Source: Arthrobacter sp. StoSoilB22 (GTDB taxonomy: Bacteria > Actinomycetota > Actinomycetes > Actinomycetales > Micrococcaceae). Taken from it: a stretch of 64,000 nucleotides of DNA. The notes under the pieces are model-generated. The model did not search any database, had not been told where the DNA came from, and saw nothing but the letters and a program-made list of their open reading frames with translations. Made by a program: the position numbers and the translations under genes. Positions 25,627 through 34,833 of this stretch are shown piece after piece (the first letter of the stretch is position 1; each line of letters starts with the position of its first letter). The DNA is taken from NCBI RefSeq assembly GCF_019977315.1, contig NZ_AP024652.1, forward strand, positions 682,001 through 746,000. The letters run 5' to 3'.

Positions 25627-26979
25627 GTGGGAACTGGCACCAAGCTTGAAATGACTGACCCGAGCCGCCGAATGCTCGTTGGGGCCGGAGCTGTGGGCAC
25701 TCTGGCAGCGGCTCTGAGCCTCGGGATATCCCCAAAAGCAGAGGCAGCCGAAGAGAGCAAAGGAGGACCCTTCAACTCCCCAAACACCTATGACGTCACG
25801 GCCTGGAAGATCAAGGGAAATACCAAGGCAACAGCGCAAACTGATATTGGCGCCGTCATCAATGACATCATTGCCGACATCAAAAGGCGCCAAACGACTC
25901 CGGAAACCAGGCCAGGCGCTGTGGTCATCATTCCCCCAGGGGATTACGACCTTCGCACCCAAGTGGTGGTGGACGTCGACTACATCACCATCGCCGGGTT
26001 CGGTCACGGCTTCTTCTCACGCAGCATCAAGGACAACGTTGACACTACGGGGTGGTTGAACACTCAGCCTGGAGGTAGCCACATCCGGGTCCTGACGCCC
26101 ACGTCTTCGCCCCAGGCCTTCCTTGTGCGTCGTGACGGGAGTCCGCGTCTCTCAGGGATCGTCTTCAGGGACTTTTGCCTTGATGGGGTTTCTTTCACCC
26201 CGGACGCGAACAGCTACAAGAACGGGAAGACCGGCATCGACGTAGCGTCGGATAATGACTCCATCCACATCACCGGAATGGGGTTCGTTTATCTTGAGCA
26301 TGCACTAGTAGTTCGGGGTGCCGACGCCCTCCGGATCCACGACAACATGATCGCCGAATGCGGGAATTGTGTTGAACTGACCGGTGCAGGGCAGGCGACC
26401 ATAGTGAGCGACAATCTGATGGGGGCCGGCCCGGAGGGCGTGACGCTTCTGGCCGAGAACCACGAGGGGTTGCTCGTCACGGGAAACAACTTCTTCCCCA
26501 GAGGACGCAGTCTCCTCGAATTCTCGGGTTGTAACCGATGCAGCGTTTCATCAAACAGGTTCCAGGGCTTCTATCCGGGCATGATGCGCCTTCTGAATGG
26601 ATGCAAAGAAAACCTCATCACCTCCAACCACTTCCGGCGTGGCACGGAAGGATTCCCACCCTTTATCGATCGCACCAACGGGCTCGATGACCTCTACGGC
26701 GTCGTCCATACGCTGGGTGATAACAACCTCATCTCCAACAACCTCTTCGCCTACGATGTCCCGCCAAACAAGGTTGTCCCTGCCGGTGCCCAGCCCACCA
26801 TGATCCTGATCGCAGGAGGGGACGGCAACGTCATAGCCACCAACCATGTGGTCAGCAATGTTGCCGCTCAGCACGTGGTTCTTGACGGCTCGACCACACG
26901 ATCGAAGGTGCTCGACAGCGGAGCTGCGTCCACCATCACGTCCTACAGCCCGGACACTGCCATCCGGCCCACACCCTAA
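25627..26979 (+). CDS. Exported inulin fructotransferase (GH91, DFA-forming)
   Basis: A 450-residue GH91 beta-helix enzyme that cuts terminal fructose pairs from inulin and cyclises them to a difructose anhydride. The twin-arginine signal has Ser13-Arg14-Arg15 followed by MLVGAGAVGTLAAAL and an Ala-rich cleavage region near 40, so it is Tat-exported. The presumed catalytic pair is Asp239/Glu250 in HDNMIAECGNCVEL. The start is GTG 25627 after AAGGAG. DFA III versus DFA I product cannot be decided from sequence alone; DFA III (EC 4.2.2.18) is more likely given the apparent intracellular hydrolase partner. Confidence 0.9.
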   Translation: MGTGTKLEMTDPSRRMLVGAGAVGTLAAALSLGISPKAEAAEESKGGPFNSPNTYDVTAWKIKGNTKATAQTDIGAVINDIIADIKRRQTTPETRPGAVVIIPPGDYDLRTQVVVDVDYITIAGFGHGFFSRSIKDNVDTTGWLNTQPGGSHIRVLTPTSSPQAFLVRRDGSPRLSGIVFRDFCLDGVSFTPDANSYKNGKTGIDVASDNDSIHITGMGFVYLEHALVVRGADALRIHDNMIAECGNCVELTGAGQATIVSDNLMGAGPEGVTLLAENHEGLLVTGNNFFPRGRSLLEFSGCNRCSVSSNRFQGFYPGMMRLLNGCKENLITSNHFRRGTEGFPPFIDRTNGLDDLYGVVHTLGDNNLISNNLFAYDVPPNKVVPAGAQPTMILIAGGDGNVIATNHVVSNVAAQHVVLDGSTTRSKVLDSGAASTITSYSPDTAIRPTP

Positions 26980-27002
26980 CGCCGGAAGGGAAAGCACGGC
27001 AG

Positions 27003-27054
27003 GAAAGCACGACGGCGGCTGGTCGCCAAGGTGACCAGCCGCCGTCGTGCTTTC
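27003..27054. terminator. Hairpin terminator between inulin fructotransferase and usp genes
   Basis: Perfect 22-bp arms (27003-27024 and 27033-27054), beginning GAAAGCACGACGG, with an 8-bp loop. It lies between two convergent genes and should stop transcription from both sides. No U-tract follows, as is common in high-GC actinobacteria. Confidence 0.85.
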
Positions 27055-27073
27055 ATGTCCTTTGACCGGATTC

Positions 27074-27466
27074 CTACTCCGCTTTGACCGCCAAAACCGG
27101 GCAGTCTGCCTCCAGCAGGATCCGTTGGGAAACGCTGCCCATGATGAGCTTGCCCACCGGGCTGCGGCGGCGGAGGCCGATCACAATCAGGCTGGCGTCA
27201 TTTTCGTCGGCGGCGTCCAGGACCTCGGCCGCTGCGTCATGGCCGCGGACCGGCTGCTTGATGATGTGCTGGATTCCATGGTCCGCCAGCCGCTCCTCGA
27301 TGCTTTGGATATCCGGTTCCTGGGCGTACCGGTTATCCACCAGGGCGTCGCCCTTGGAGGAGTTGATGACCAGCAGGGTGTCGTTGCTCTTCTTGGCCTC
27401 GGCAATGGCTTGTGTCAGTGCCGCTTCGCCTTCCGGTGTGGGGACGTATCCCACCACGATGGTCAT
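27074..27466 (-). CDS. Universal stress protein (UspA family)
   Basis: A 130-residue single-domain Usp with the ATP-binding signature G-x2-G-x9-G-S region in [20 protein letters not shown] and the end CPVLAVKAE. It overlaps the tctA stop by 4 bp (ATGA), so it is the fourth gene of the tct operon. Usp genes next to transporters often have a regulatory or stress-linked role; the exact role here is unknown. Confidence 0.9.
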   Translation of the reverse strand: MTIVVGYVPTPEGEAALTQAIAEAKKSNDTLLVINSSKGDALVDNRYAQEPDIQSIEERLADHGIQHIIKQPVRGHDAAAEVLDAADENDASLIVIGLRRRSPVGKLIMGSVSQRILLEADCPVLAVKAE

Positions 27467-29055
27467 GGTTTCTCCTGCTTCTGGTGGGTTGTTGTGGTTG
27501 ATTCGGTGGGGGCGGCCGCCTCCGGTTCAACGGGAGTCGTGTGTCCGGACGGCCCGGCAAGCACTGGCAACGGCCGGTTGCGGCGGATGAGCTTGTAGAT
27601 GAACGGCCACGCCAGGATGATCGCCACGATGATGTAGACCACGATCGCGATGGGTTCGCTGAAGAGGCCTGCGGGGTCGCCCGCGCTCAGTTGCAGCGTC
27701 TTGCGGAGCTGGCCTTCGATGCGCGGGCCAAGGATGACGCCGAGGATTAGCGGCAGGACCGGGAGCCCGAAGCGCCGCATCATGAAGCCCAGGGCGCCCA
27801 GTACCAGCAGGATCACCAGGTCGAAAGCCTGCAGATTGACCGAGTAGGCGCCCAGCGTGGCAAAGAACAGGATGCCTGCGTAGAGGTATGGGCGGGGGAG
27901 TTGCAGCAGCTTGGCCCAGACCGGCGCCAGGGGCAGGTTGATGAGCAGGAGCAGGAAATTGCCGATGAACAGGCTGGCGATCAACGCCCACACCAGGGGG
28001 CCCTGGCTGGAGAACAGCTGCGGGCCCGGCTGGATGCCGTAGGACGTAAAGGCAGCGAGCATCACGGCAGCCGTTGCGTTGGTGGGCAGGCCCAGGGCAA
28101 GCATGGGGGTCAGTGTTCCGGCAGCGGCGGCGTTGTTTGCCGCTTCCGGTCCGGCGACGCCCTCAATAGCGCCCTTGCCGAACTCCTCGGGGTGTTTGCT
28201 GAGCCGCTTCTCGGTGACGTAAGAGAGGAACGTAGGAATTTCCGCGCCGCCAGCTGGAAGGGCGCCAAACGGGAAGCCGAAGGCAGTGCCGCGAAGCCAA
28301 GGCTTCCAGGAACGCTGCCAGTCGTTCTTGCCCATCCATGGGCGGCCAACGGGAATGACGTGCAGCGGGGTCCGGCGCAGGTGGGCGGCAACCCAGAGCG
28401 CTTCACCCACGGCGAAGATGGCAACAGCCACCACCACAATGTCCAGGCCGTCCACCAGCAGGGGCTGGCCGAACGTCAGGCGCCGCTGGCCGGTCACGGA
28501 GTCGATGCCCACCAGCCCGATTGCGAGGCCCAGGGCCAGCGAAGCGAAGCCGCGGAGTCTTGAGGAACCAAGGACTGCGGTGACGGCAAGGAGGGCCAGA
28601 ATCATGATCGCGAAGTAGCTGGGAGCGCCCAGGCTGACGGCGAATTGCACCACAATAGGTGCGAAGACGGCCAGCAGGGCAGTGCCGATGGTACCGGCAA
28701 TGAAGGAACCGATGGCCGCAGTGGCAAGCGCCTGCGCGGCCCTGCCCGCTTTGGCCATCTTGTTGCCTTCGATCGCCGTCACCACCGACGACGATTCTCC
28801 CGGTGTGTTGAGGAGGATGGAGGTGGTGGAACCGCCGAACATGCCGCCGTAGTAGATACCGGCGAACATGATGAAGGCACTGGTGGGCTCCAACGCAGCG
28901 GTCACCGGCAGGAGCAAAGCCACAGTCATGGCCGGGCCAAGTCCGGGAAGGACGCCGACGGCGGTGCCCAAGAGGACGCCGATTACGGCGAACAAGAGGT
29001 TCATGGGGGTCAGGGCGGTGGCGAAACCGTCCATCAAGGAGGACCAGACGTCCAT
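27463..29055 (-). CDS. tctA: Tripartite tricarboxylate transporter, large membrane subunit TctA
   Basis: A 530-residue membrane protein with about 12 helices and TctA signatures such as [42 protein letters not shown] and [16 protein letters not shown]. It forms the ion-coupled channel of the TTT system for citrate or related carboxylates. It starts at ATG 29055 sharing one base with the tctB stop (TAATG) and overlaps the Usp gene by 4 bp. Confidence 0.94.
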   Translation of the reverse strand: MDVWSSLMDGFATALTPMNLLFAVIGVLLGTAVGVLPGLGPAMTVALLLPVTAALEPTSAFIMFAGIYYGGMFGGSTTSILLNTPGESSSVVTAIEGNKMAKAGRAAQALATAAIGSFIAGTIGTALLAVFAPIVVQFAVSLGAPSYFAIMILALLAVTAVLGSSRLRGFASLALGLAIGLVGIDSVTGQRRLTFGQPLLVDGLDIVVVAVAIFAVGEALWVAAHLRRTPLHVIPVGRPWMGKNDWQRSWKPWLRGTAFGFPFGALPAGGAEIPTFLSYVTEKRLSKHPEEFGKGAIEGVAGPEAANNAAAAGTLTPMLALGLPTNATAAVMLAAFTSYGIQPGPQLFSSQGPLVWALIASLFIGNFLLLLINLPLAPVWAKLLQLPRPYLYAGILFFATLGAYSVNLQAFDLVILLVLGALGFMMRRFGLPVLPLILGVILGPRIEGQLRKTLQLSAGDPAGLFSEPIAIVVYIIVAIILAWPFIYKLIRRNRPLPVLAGPSGHTTPVEPEAAAPTESTTTTHQKQEKP

Positions 29056-29558
29056 TAGAGGATTCCTTCCAGGAGCCCGGCCGGCAGTGCGATGCCCAGG
29101 CCGAGGTAGAAACCGTAGAAGGTCAGCAGGGCCAGGGCGACGGAAATGAGGCCGTCACGAATGTAGCGGCGGCTGCCCAGTGCCAGCACGCTGCCCCAGA
29201 AGAGCACCGTTCCGGAAATGACCCAGCCGGCCCAGTCGATGAGCAGGATATTCAGGATGAAAGCTCCTGCCAGGGGAAGGACAGTCTTCCAATCTGCAGA
29301 GTGGGCGAGGTCCACGTCTTCGCCGCCTTCGGCTTCACCCTTGCCGCCCCGGAGGACGTTGATGGCAAGGAGGATGGCGCAAATAATCAAGAGTCCGGAA
29401 ACAATGAACGGAACAGTCTTCGGACCCACCGGGTCCGACTGGGAGTACGGGGTCACCAGGCCGTTCGCATCCAGGAAGACCAGGACGCCCACCGCGCCGA
29501 GCAGGAGGGCTACCCCCAGCTCGGCGCGGCCTTTAAGGCCTGTGGCTAAGGAGCTCAC
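29055..29558 (-). CDS. tctB: Tripartite tricarboxylate transporter, small membrane subunit TctB
   Basis: A 167-residue protein with four membrane helices, poorly conserved as usual for TctB. It begins inside the tctC stop (4-bp overlap) and ends in TAATG with tctA. It is needed with TctA for transport; the tight overlaps indicate fixed stoichiometry. Confidence 0.9.
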   Translation of the reverse strand: MSSLATGLKGRAELGVALLLGAVGVLVFLDANGLVTPYSQSDPVGPKTVPFIVSGLLIICAILLAINVLRGGKGEAEGGEDVDLAHSADWKTVLPLAGAFILNILLIDWAGWVISGTVLFWGSVLALGSRRYIRDGLISVALALLTFYGFYLGLGIALPAGLLEGIL

Positions 29559-30559
29559 GCCAACCCGAGCTTGGTGAGGACGTCCGCCACCCGCTTGTCC
29601 TGGTCAGTCAGGAACGTCTTGAACTCGTCACCGGTAACGAACGCATCGGACCAGCTGTGGGTCTTGAGAGCTTCCTTCCAGCCAGCGGATGCGTGCATCT
29701 TCTCAAGGGCGGCGATCAGGGACTTCTTGTCGTCCTCGCTGATGCCCGGAGGGGCCACAACGCCACGCCAGTTGGTGAAGACCAGGTCAATGTTGGATTC
29801 CTTCAGTGTGGGAGCGTCCACACCGTCCAGGCGGTTCTCGCCACTGGTGGCCAGTACGCGGATCTCACCGGACTTGATCTGCTGCAGGTACTCGCCGGCA
29901 CCTGAAGCGGCGAAGCCGAGCTTGTTACCGAGGATGGCCGGCAAAAGGTCGCCACCGCCGTCGTAGGAAACAAAGTTGACCTTTGTGGCGTCAATGCCAA
30001 CAGCGCCGGCCAACTGCATCGGCAGGAGGTGGTCCGGACCGCCGGGAGAGGAGCCGCCGCCAACCGAGATGGAAGCAGGGTCGGCTTTCCATGCCTTCAC
30101 TAAATCATCAATGGTCTTGTACGGGGAGTCTTTGCCCACCATGATGGCGCCCGGTTCCTCGATGAGCTTTGCCAGCGGGGTGGTTTCGGTCAGCTTGGAC
30201 TCGGACTTGTTGGTGTAGCTCGCCCCAACAACGCCCAGGCCCATGAGCATGGTGAGATCACCGTTGCCCTTCTCGTTGACGATGCGGGCCAAGCCCACGG
30301 TGCCGCCCGCACCGGCAAGGTTGAAGACCTCGGTGTTGGTGGAGATTTTCTCGTCGTCCAGGACCTTCGCAGCTGCACGCGCCGTGGTGTCGTAGCCACC
30401 GCCGGGGGTGTTGGGAACCATGATCTGGAGGCCGGTGATGGGTCCTGCTGCGCCGGTGCTGTCAGAACTGGTGGACTTGCCTGTGGCACCGCAGCCGGTG
30501 GCCATCAGGGCGATGCCGGCGGCGACGGCGGCGACTCGCAATGCGCGGATCTGGCGCAT
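29555..30559 (-). CDS. tctC: Tripartite tricarboxylate transporter, binding protein TctC
   Basis: A 334-residue Bug/TctC solute-binding lipoprotein. The signal ends with lipobox LMATGC (about residues 18-23). The mature protein has family segments MVPNTPGGGYDTTARAAAK and GGSSPGGPDHLLPMQLA. It captures citrate or another carboxylate outside the membrane. First gene of the tctC-tctB-tctA-usp operon and divergent from a CitA/DcuS-like two-component system that probably induces it. Confidence 0.92.
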   Translation of the reverse strand: MRQIRALRVAAVAAGIALMATGCGATGKSTSSDSTGAAGPITGLQIMVPNTPGGGYDTTARAAAKVLDDEKISTNTEVFNLAGAGGTVGLARIVNEKGNGDLTMLMGLGVVGASYTNKSESKLTETTPLAKLIEEPGAIMVGKDSPYKTIDDLVKAWKADPASISVGGGSSPGGPDHLLPMQLAGAVGIDATKVNFVSYDGGGDLLPAILGNKLGFAASGAGEYLQQIKSGEIRVLATSGENRLDGVDAPTLKESNIDLVFTNWRGVVAPPGISEDDKKSLIAALEKMHASAGWKEALKTHSWSDAFVTGDEFKTFLTDQDKRVADVLTKLGLA

Positions 30560-30638
30560 GGTGTTCCTCTTCTCATCATCGAAAATTCAGTGCAGGGCGA
30601 TCAGCGTTGTGCCCCGTTGATTTGATGCTAGGTCCGTA

Positions 30639-30654
30639 AGTGACAGGGATCACT
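30639..30654. promoter_or_regulatory. Inverted repeat in the tct / two-component intergenic region
   Basis: AGTGACAGGGATCACT has 5-bp arms AGTGA/TCACT, and a further AGTGATC follows at 30666-30672. It lies in the 262-bp gap between tctC and the sensor kinase gene. It is a candidate site for the CitB/DcuR-type regulator or a Crp-like protein; there is no proof. Confidence 0.4.
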
Positions 30655-30821
30655 CTTGTGTTCGCAGTGATCTTTAAGTTCATTGCGTTCACGGTTTTTG
30701 ACGGTCTGAGCTGGCCTTCTGTACCACTGGGGTCTTCTGTGCCGCTGGGGTATAGTTCCGATACGCCAGGGGGAGCAGTTGCCCGCACCCCGCTCACAGG
30801 CGCCACCAAAGGAAACCAGCA

Positions 30822-32438
30822 GTGACGCGATTGACTCGACTGCCTCGAAGACGAGGGATGTCCTTGGCAGGGCAATACCTTGTGCTGCAGTTGCTGATCG
30901 TCCTGGCGGTTCTTGTTGCCGTGGTGGCTATTTCGCTGGCGCAATCCGCCGCCGCCTTCGAACGGACCGAAGGCCGCCGGGCGCTTTCTGCAGCCGAAGC
31001 CCTGGGCAACAACCCTACGGTGCGTGCACTGCTACCTGCTGCCGAACCCCGCACCGGATCAGCACTTCCCGCCGTTGCCGAATCTGTCCGCACCGTCTCC
31101 GGATCCTCCCACGTGGCGCTCGCCAGGATGGACGGCACCGTGGTGGCCTCCTCAGATCCAAGCCTGGTGGGGCAGTCGATGCCGCTCGGTGACAGCAGGG
31201 TCATGGAAGGCCGTGCCTGGACAGGCGTCCTGCCGGGCAGTAACGGTGCCGTACTTTCCGCCCACGTCCCCGTCCTGGACGACGCCGGAACAATGATCGG
31301 CATAGCCTCCATCAGCCGGAACTACCCTTCCACCATCGAGCGGCTGGGAGACGCCGTTCCCAACCTCCTCACCTATCTGGGCGTCGCCAGTGTCCTCGGA
31401 GTGGCCGGATCCCTTCTGCTGTCCCGCCGCGTCAAACGGCAAACCCTGGGCATGGAACCGCGGGAAATCACGGGGCTCGTGGAAAACCGTGAAGCGATGC
31501 TGCAGGGCCTCAAAGAAGGTGTGGTGGCGCTGGATCCCCACGAGCGCATCACAGTGGCAAACCAGAGCGCCCGGCAACTCCTTGGCCTGCCACCGGACTG
31601 CGTGGGTAAAAAGCTGCGATCCCTGCACGTGGATCCTGCACTGAAAATCGTCCTTACCCGTGAGCAGTCAGACCCCGATCAGCTGGTGCTCGTGGGGGAG
31701 CGGCTGGTGGTCATGAACCGCGTGGCACTGCGCTCGCACGGCCGCGACATCGGCTCCGTAACAACGCTGAGGGACCGGACCGAGTTGTCGTCCCTGGAGA
31801 GCGAACTCGGCGCCACCCGCACCGTCACGGACACCCTGCGGGCCCAAGCCCACGAGTTCGCCAACCAACTCCACGTCATCTCCGGCCTCATCCAAATCGG
31901 CGAATACGATTCCGTGGTCCAGTTCGTCAACGGCGCCACCGTGGACCGAACCAGGCTCAACGACGACGTCACCAGCCGCATCCAGGACCCCGCGCTCGCC
32001 GCCCTCCTCATCGCGAAAGCCAGTCTGGCCACCGAACGGGGCGTGGAACTGCAGCTGGACCCGCAGTCCGCGCTGCCCCGGGTGGACGAGGAACTCTCCA
32101 GGGACCTCACCACCGTGGTGGGCAACCTGGTGGATAACGCGTTCGACGCCGTTACCGGCCTTCAGGGGGCATCGGTCCGGGTGTTGGTAGCAGACTCCGG
32201 TGACGAGGTGGCCGTCACGGTCCGGGACAACGGCCCCGGTGTACCCTCCGGCTCCGCCGAGGACATCTTCCGGCAGGGCTTCTCCACCAAAGAGCCCGGC
32301 CCGGGAGACGCCCGCGGTTTTGGCTTGGCGTTGTCACGGGTGATCTGCCGGCGATCCGGAGGGGACCTGAGCTTCTCCAACGACCATGGAGCGGTGTTCT
32401 CTGCACGCTTCAGCAACAAGGGGGCAACTCAGCCGTGA
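30822..32438 (+). CDS. Sensor histidine kinase, CitA/DcuS type
   Basis: A 538-residue membrane sensor. TM1 is about 17-40, the extracytoplasmic PDC/Cache-like sensor about 42-180, and TM2 about 183-201. A PAS domain covers about 218-325, the phospho-acceptor His344 is in AHEFANQLH, and a HATPase domain ends with GFGLALSRVICRRSGG. This architecture is typical of carboxylate sensors. GTG start at 30822 after AAAGGAAA. The stop overlaps the regulator start by 4 bp. Divergent from tctCBA, which it probably controls in response to citrate or a similar carboxylate. Confidence 0.92.
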   Translation: MTRLTRLPRRRGMSLAGQYLVLQLLIVLAVLVAVVAISLAQSAAAFERTEGRRALSAAEALGNNPTVRALLPAAEPRTGSALPAVAESVRTVSGSSHVALARMDGTVVASSDPSLVGQSMPLGDSRVMEGRAWTGVLPGSNGAVLSAHVPVLDDAGTMIGIASISRNYPSTIERLGDAVPNLLTYLGVASVLGVAGSLLLSRRVKRQTLGMEPREITGLVENREAMLQGLKEGVVALDPHERITVANQSARQLLGLPPDCVGKKLRSLHVDPALKIVLTREQSDPDQLVLVGERLVVMNRVALRSHGRDIGSVTTLRDRTELSSLESELGATRTVTDTLRAQAHEFANQLHVISGLIQIGEYDSVVQFVNGATVDRTRLNDDVTSRIQDPALAALLIAKASLATERGVELQLDPQSALPRVDEELSRDLTTVVGNLVDNAFDAVTGLQGASVRVLVADSGDEVAVTVRDNGPGVPSGSAEDIFRQGFSTKEPGPGDARGFGLALSRVICRRSGGDLSFSNDHGAVFSARFSNKGATQP

Positions 32439-33103
32439 TTAAAGTACTGATCGTCGACGACGACTTCATGGTGGCCAAGGTCCATGCCGGGTTCATCCAA
32501 CGGACGCCCGGCTTCGGAGTGGTGGGCGTAGCCCATACGGGTGCGCAGGCCCTGGTGGAGACCGAGGGGCTGCAGCCGGACCTGGTGCTGTTGGACATCC
32601 ATCTCCCGGACATCAACGGGCTTGACCTCATGCACCAGCTCCGCGATATTGCCCCGGAGCTGGATGTCCTGGTGATCAGCGCTGCCCGCGAAGTGGAGAC
32701 TGTGCGGAAGGCTTTGCGCGGCGGCATAGTCCATTACCTGATCAAGCCGTTCTCCCAATCCGACCTACAGGAGCGGCTGGAGCACTATCTCAGTGCTTAC
32801 CAGGGCCTGGACGCGTCCAAGGTTGAAGCGGAGCAATCCGATGTAAACCGCGTCTTCGGGTTGAGTGTTTCCGAGCGGACCCTTCCCAAGGGCTGCAGCG
32901 TGGAGACGCTCGAATTGGTTGAATCGGCGCTCAAGTCTGCGCCCGGTGACCTCTCAGCCGCCGAGCTTGCAGAACAGTTGGGTACGTCCCGGGTCAGCGC
33001 CCGTCGTTACCTTGAGTACCTCCACGACGAGGGGGCGCTGGAGGTCAGACTCAAGTACGGCGTCGGACGCCCTGAAAGGCGATATGTGCTGAAGGGGCGG
33101 TGA
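32435..33103 (+). CDS. Response regulator, CitB/DcuR type
   Basis: A 222-residue response regulator. The receiver domain has phosphorylation site Asp54 in LVLLDIHLPD, and the switch Lys is in HYLIKPF. The C-terminal DNA-binding part contains LSAAELAEQLGTSRVSARRYLEYL, a winged HTH of the CitB/DcuR group. GTG start overlaps the kinase stop (GTGA). Predicted activator of the divergent tct operon. Confidence 0.92.
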   Translation: MIKVLIVDDDFMVAKVHAGFIQRTPGFGVVGVAHTGAQALVETEGLQPDLVLLDIHLPDINGLDLMHQLRDIAPELDVLVISAAREVETVRKALRGGIVHYLIKPFSQSDLQERLEHYLSAYQGLDASKVEAEQSDVNRVFGLSVSERTLPKGCSVETLELVESALKSAPGDLSAAELAEQLGTSRVSARRYLEYLHDEGALEVRLKYGVGRPERRYVLKGR

Positions 33104-33120
33104 GTCCTGAGGGGTGCGAA

Positions 33121-33379
33121 TCAGTGCTGGTTGATATCACGACGGTGGCCCATGGCGACTACCATAACAATAAGTTGAGCGTCCCGGATCTCATAGATAA
33201 TCCGGAAGTCGCCGGTACGGACACGCCAGTCACCACTGTTGCCGGATAGCTTTTGCCTCTGGCGGGTGAGGTGTTTCGGCGAGGAGTTCAATTGCAGCCT
33301 GAATACGTCGGCGTGCGTCCGGCGGGAGCTTTCGCAACTGACGGACGGCGGCAGGCGCGAGCTGCACTGAATAGCTCAA
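33121..33379 (-). pseudogene. RelE/ParE-type toxin, broken by a one-base frameshift
   Basis: From TTG 33379 the frame reads YSVQLAPAAVRQLRKLPPDA and on to HPPEAK, a RelE/ParE start, then stops at 33230. Removing one base from the TTTT run at 33251-33254 (AAAA on the coding strand) restores KLSGNSGDWRVRTGDFRIIY and a full end, giving 85 residues, the normal family length. The coding start overlaps the antitoxin stop (TTGA), as in intact modules. Either a real inactivation or a homopolymer sequencing error. Confidence 0.8.
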
Positions 33380-33574
33380 GCCAAGCCCAGCTCCGCTTTG
33401 ACTTCCTCCCATGGCACGGCACCACTGCCGGTCTCGGTCATTTCGGTTCGAGCAGCTCAGTGCCGCGACGCGGCGACCACGGCGCAGCAAATACACCGGT
33501 TCGTGGCTTACTCGCGCGGTATCAACCGCTTCGGAAAGCCGACTTCGCGCAACAGTGACTGTCATCTCGCTCAT
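33376..33574 (-). pseudogene. Phd/YefM-type antitoxin, internally deleted and frameshifted
   Basis: The N-terminus MTVTVARSRLSEAVDTARV...YLLRRGRRVAAL is a classic Phd antitoxin start. After codon 39 (around 33458) the frame is lost. Another frame then gives TEMTETGSGAVPWEEVKAEL and GLA before TGA at 33376, the usual antitoxin C-terminus that wraps the toxin. Roughly 20 central residues expected in the family are missing, so this looks like an out-of-frame deletion and not a single-base error. Confidence 0.78.
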
Positions 33575-33594
33575 ACACCAATTAGGCTTTTCTA

Positions 33595-33616
33595 CGCTGA
33601 AATGTACATTTCAGCG
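33595..33616. promoter_or_regulatory. Perfect 22-bp palindrome, likely operator of the decayed TA module
   Basis: The sequence is perfectly self-complementary over 22 bp (inner 20 bp GCTGAAATGTACATTTCAGC). It lies 20 bp upstream of the antitoxin start codon, the usual position for autorepression by a Phd antitoxin. It also lies just upstream (in map order) of the end of the LLM oxidoreductase gene. Confidence 0.7.
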
Positions 33617-33624
33617 CTAGGTGC

Positions 33625-34656
33625 TCATGCGGTCGGGTTCCAGCCCAATGCCGGCCCCAGCTTCCCGGCGATGTCGCTAAGGATCTGCACGTAGTCCTCG
33701 TGGTCAAAACTGAACGGCAGGGCGAAGGCGACTTCGTCCACTTCCTGAAAGCCCTCATGGGCGTACAGTTGCGCGGCGATTTCGTCGCTGGTGCCAATAA
33801 GGTCCTTTGCGAAAAGCATGCCCTTGGGCCCCTGCGGAGCGCTGGTCCGCGGAGTGCGCTGATCGACGTAACGCTGGTATTTCTCCTGCTGGGCCGCGGA
33901 AGCCGAATCGGTGGGGATGACCACCAGGCCCTGCGAAGCCCGGGCGGTGTTTCCGGACGCTGCTGCGGCTTCACGGTACGCCCGGATCTGTGATTGTTGG
34001 ACCCTGGCAAAGTCCGGTTCCTGGTCCTTATCCGGGAAAATCACGCTGCTGGACAGCAGATTGAAGCCGTTGGCCCCCGCCCATACGGCCGACTTCATGC
34101 TGCCCGCCCCGTACCAAAGGCGGCTGCGCAGTCCGGGTGAGTGCGGCTCCACCCGGTTGGAGTACTCCTCCACAACGCCCTGCTTGCCGGAGAAGTCCCT
34201 TACTTTTTCGCCTGCCACCAACCGTGCGAACCGGTCCACGCGGGCATATGAGAAGTCTTCTGATTCCGAAGAATCCGGGTACAGCTCATGCTTCACGGTG
34301 TGGTAGTTTATGGGTTCGCCCACGCTCAGCCCCGGATTGATCCGTCCCCCCGCGAGTAGGTCCACGGTGGCCAGGTCCTCTGCCAGGCGTAACGGGTTTT
34401 CCCAACCCAGCGGCGTTACTGCGGTGCCGAGTTCAATCCTGGACGTGCGCTGGCTGGCGGCGGCCATCACCGCCACGGGGGAGGAGATGCCGAACTGCAG
34501 ATGGCGGTGCCGCAACCATGCGCTGTCGAACCCCAGCCGCTCGCCGAGTTCAATGATCTCCAGCGTGGATCGGTGCCCGGCGGCCGGATCGGTGGGGTCG
34601 AACAGGCCGATGGTGAGGAATCCAAGCTTGCGGAGGGTATGTTCTTGGGTTGGCAT
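33625..34656 (-). CDS. LLM class flavin-dependent oxidoreductase
   Basis: A 343-residue luciferase-like monooxygenase TIM barrel (GFLTIGLFDPTD start, SRIELGTAVTPLGWENPLRLAEDLATVD core). Such enzymes use reduced FMN or F420; the substrate cannot be predicted. The start is ATG 34656 with GAAGGAAG upstream, though the frame extends to 34749. It stands alone between two toxin-antitoxin modules. Confidence 0.86.
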   Translation of the reverse strand: MPTQEHTLRKLGFLTIGLFDPTDPAAGHRSTLEIIELGERLGFDSAWLRHRHLQFGISSPVAVMAAASQRTSRIELGTAVTPLGWENPLRLAEDLATVDLLAGGRINPGLSVGEPINYHTVKHELYPDSSESEDFSYARVDRFARLVAGEKVRDFSGKQGVVEEYSNRVEPHSPGLRSRLWYGAGSMKSAVWAGANGFNLLSSSVIFPDKDQEPDFARVQQSQIRAYREAAAASGNTARASQGLVVIPTDSASAAQQEKYQRYVDQRTPRTSAPQGPKGMLFAKDLIGTSDEIAAQLYAHEGFQEVDEVAFALPFSFDHEDYVQILSDIAGKLGPALGWNPTA

Positions 34657-34801
34657 GGGCTTCCTTCGGGCTGGGCGTGAGGTTACTGCCCAGAATAATT
34701 GCCGGTACCGAGGACGACGGCGGGACGTTACCTTTTGTGATGGGTGCACGTTACGCCAAGCACAGCTTCTTCACAGCGACGTGACTGATGACGGCTTCCA
34801 A

Positions 34802-34833
34802 GGTTCAAGGTACCGCTTTGGTACCATCGAACC
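34802..34833 (+). promoter_or_regulatory. Nested inverted repeats upstream of the RHH/Doc module, probable leaderless promoter
   Basis: Outer arms GGTTC (34802-34806) and GAACC (34829-34833) enclose two GGTACC sites (34809-34814 and 34820-34825), each itself palindromic. A -10-like TACCAT (34822-34827) is followed by 6 bp and then the ATG, which fits a leaderless mRNA. The repeat overlaps that -10, as expected for antitoxin autorepression. Confidence 0.6.
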
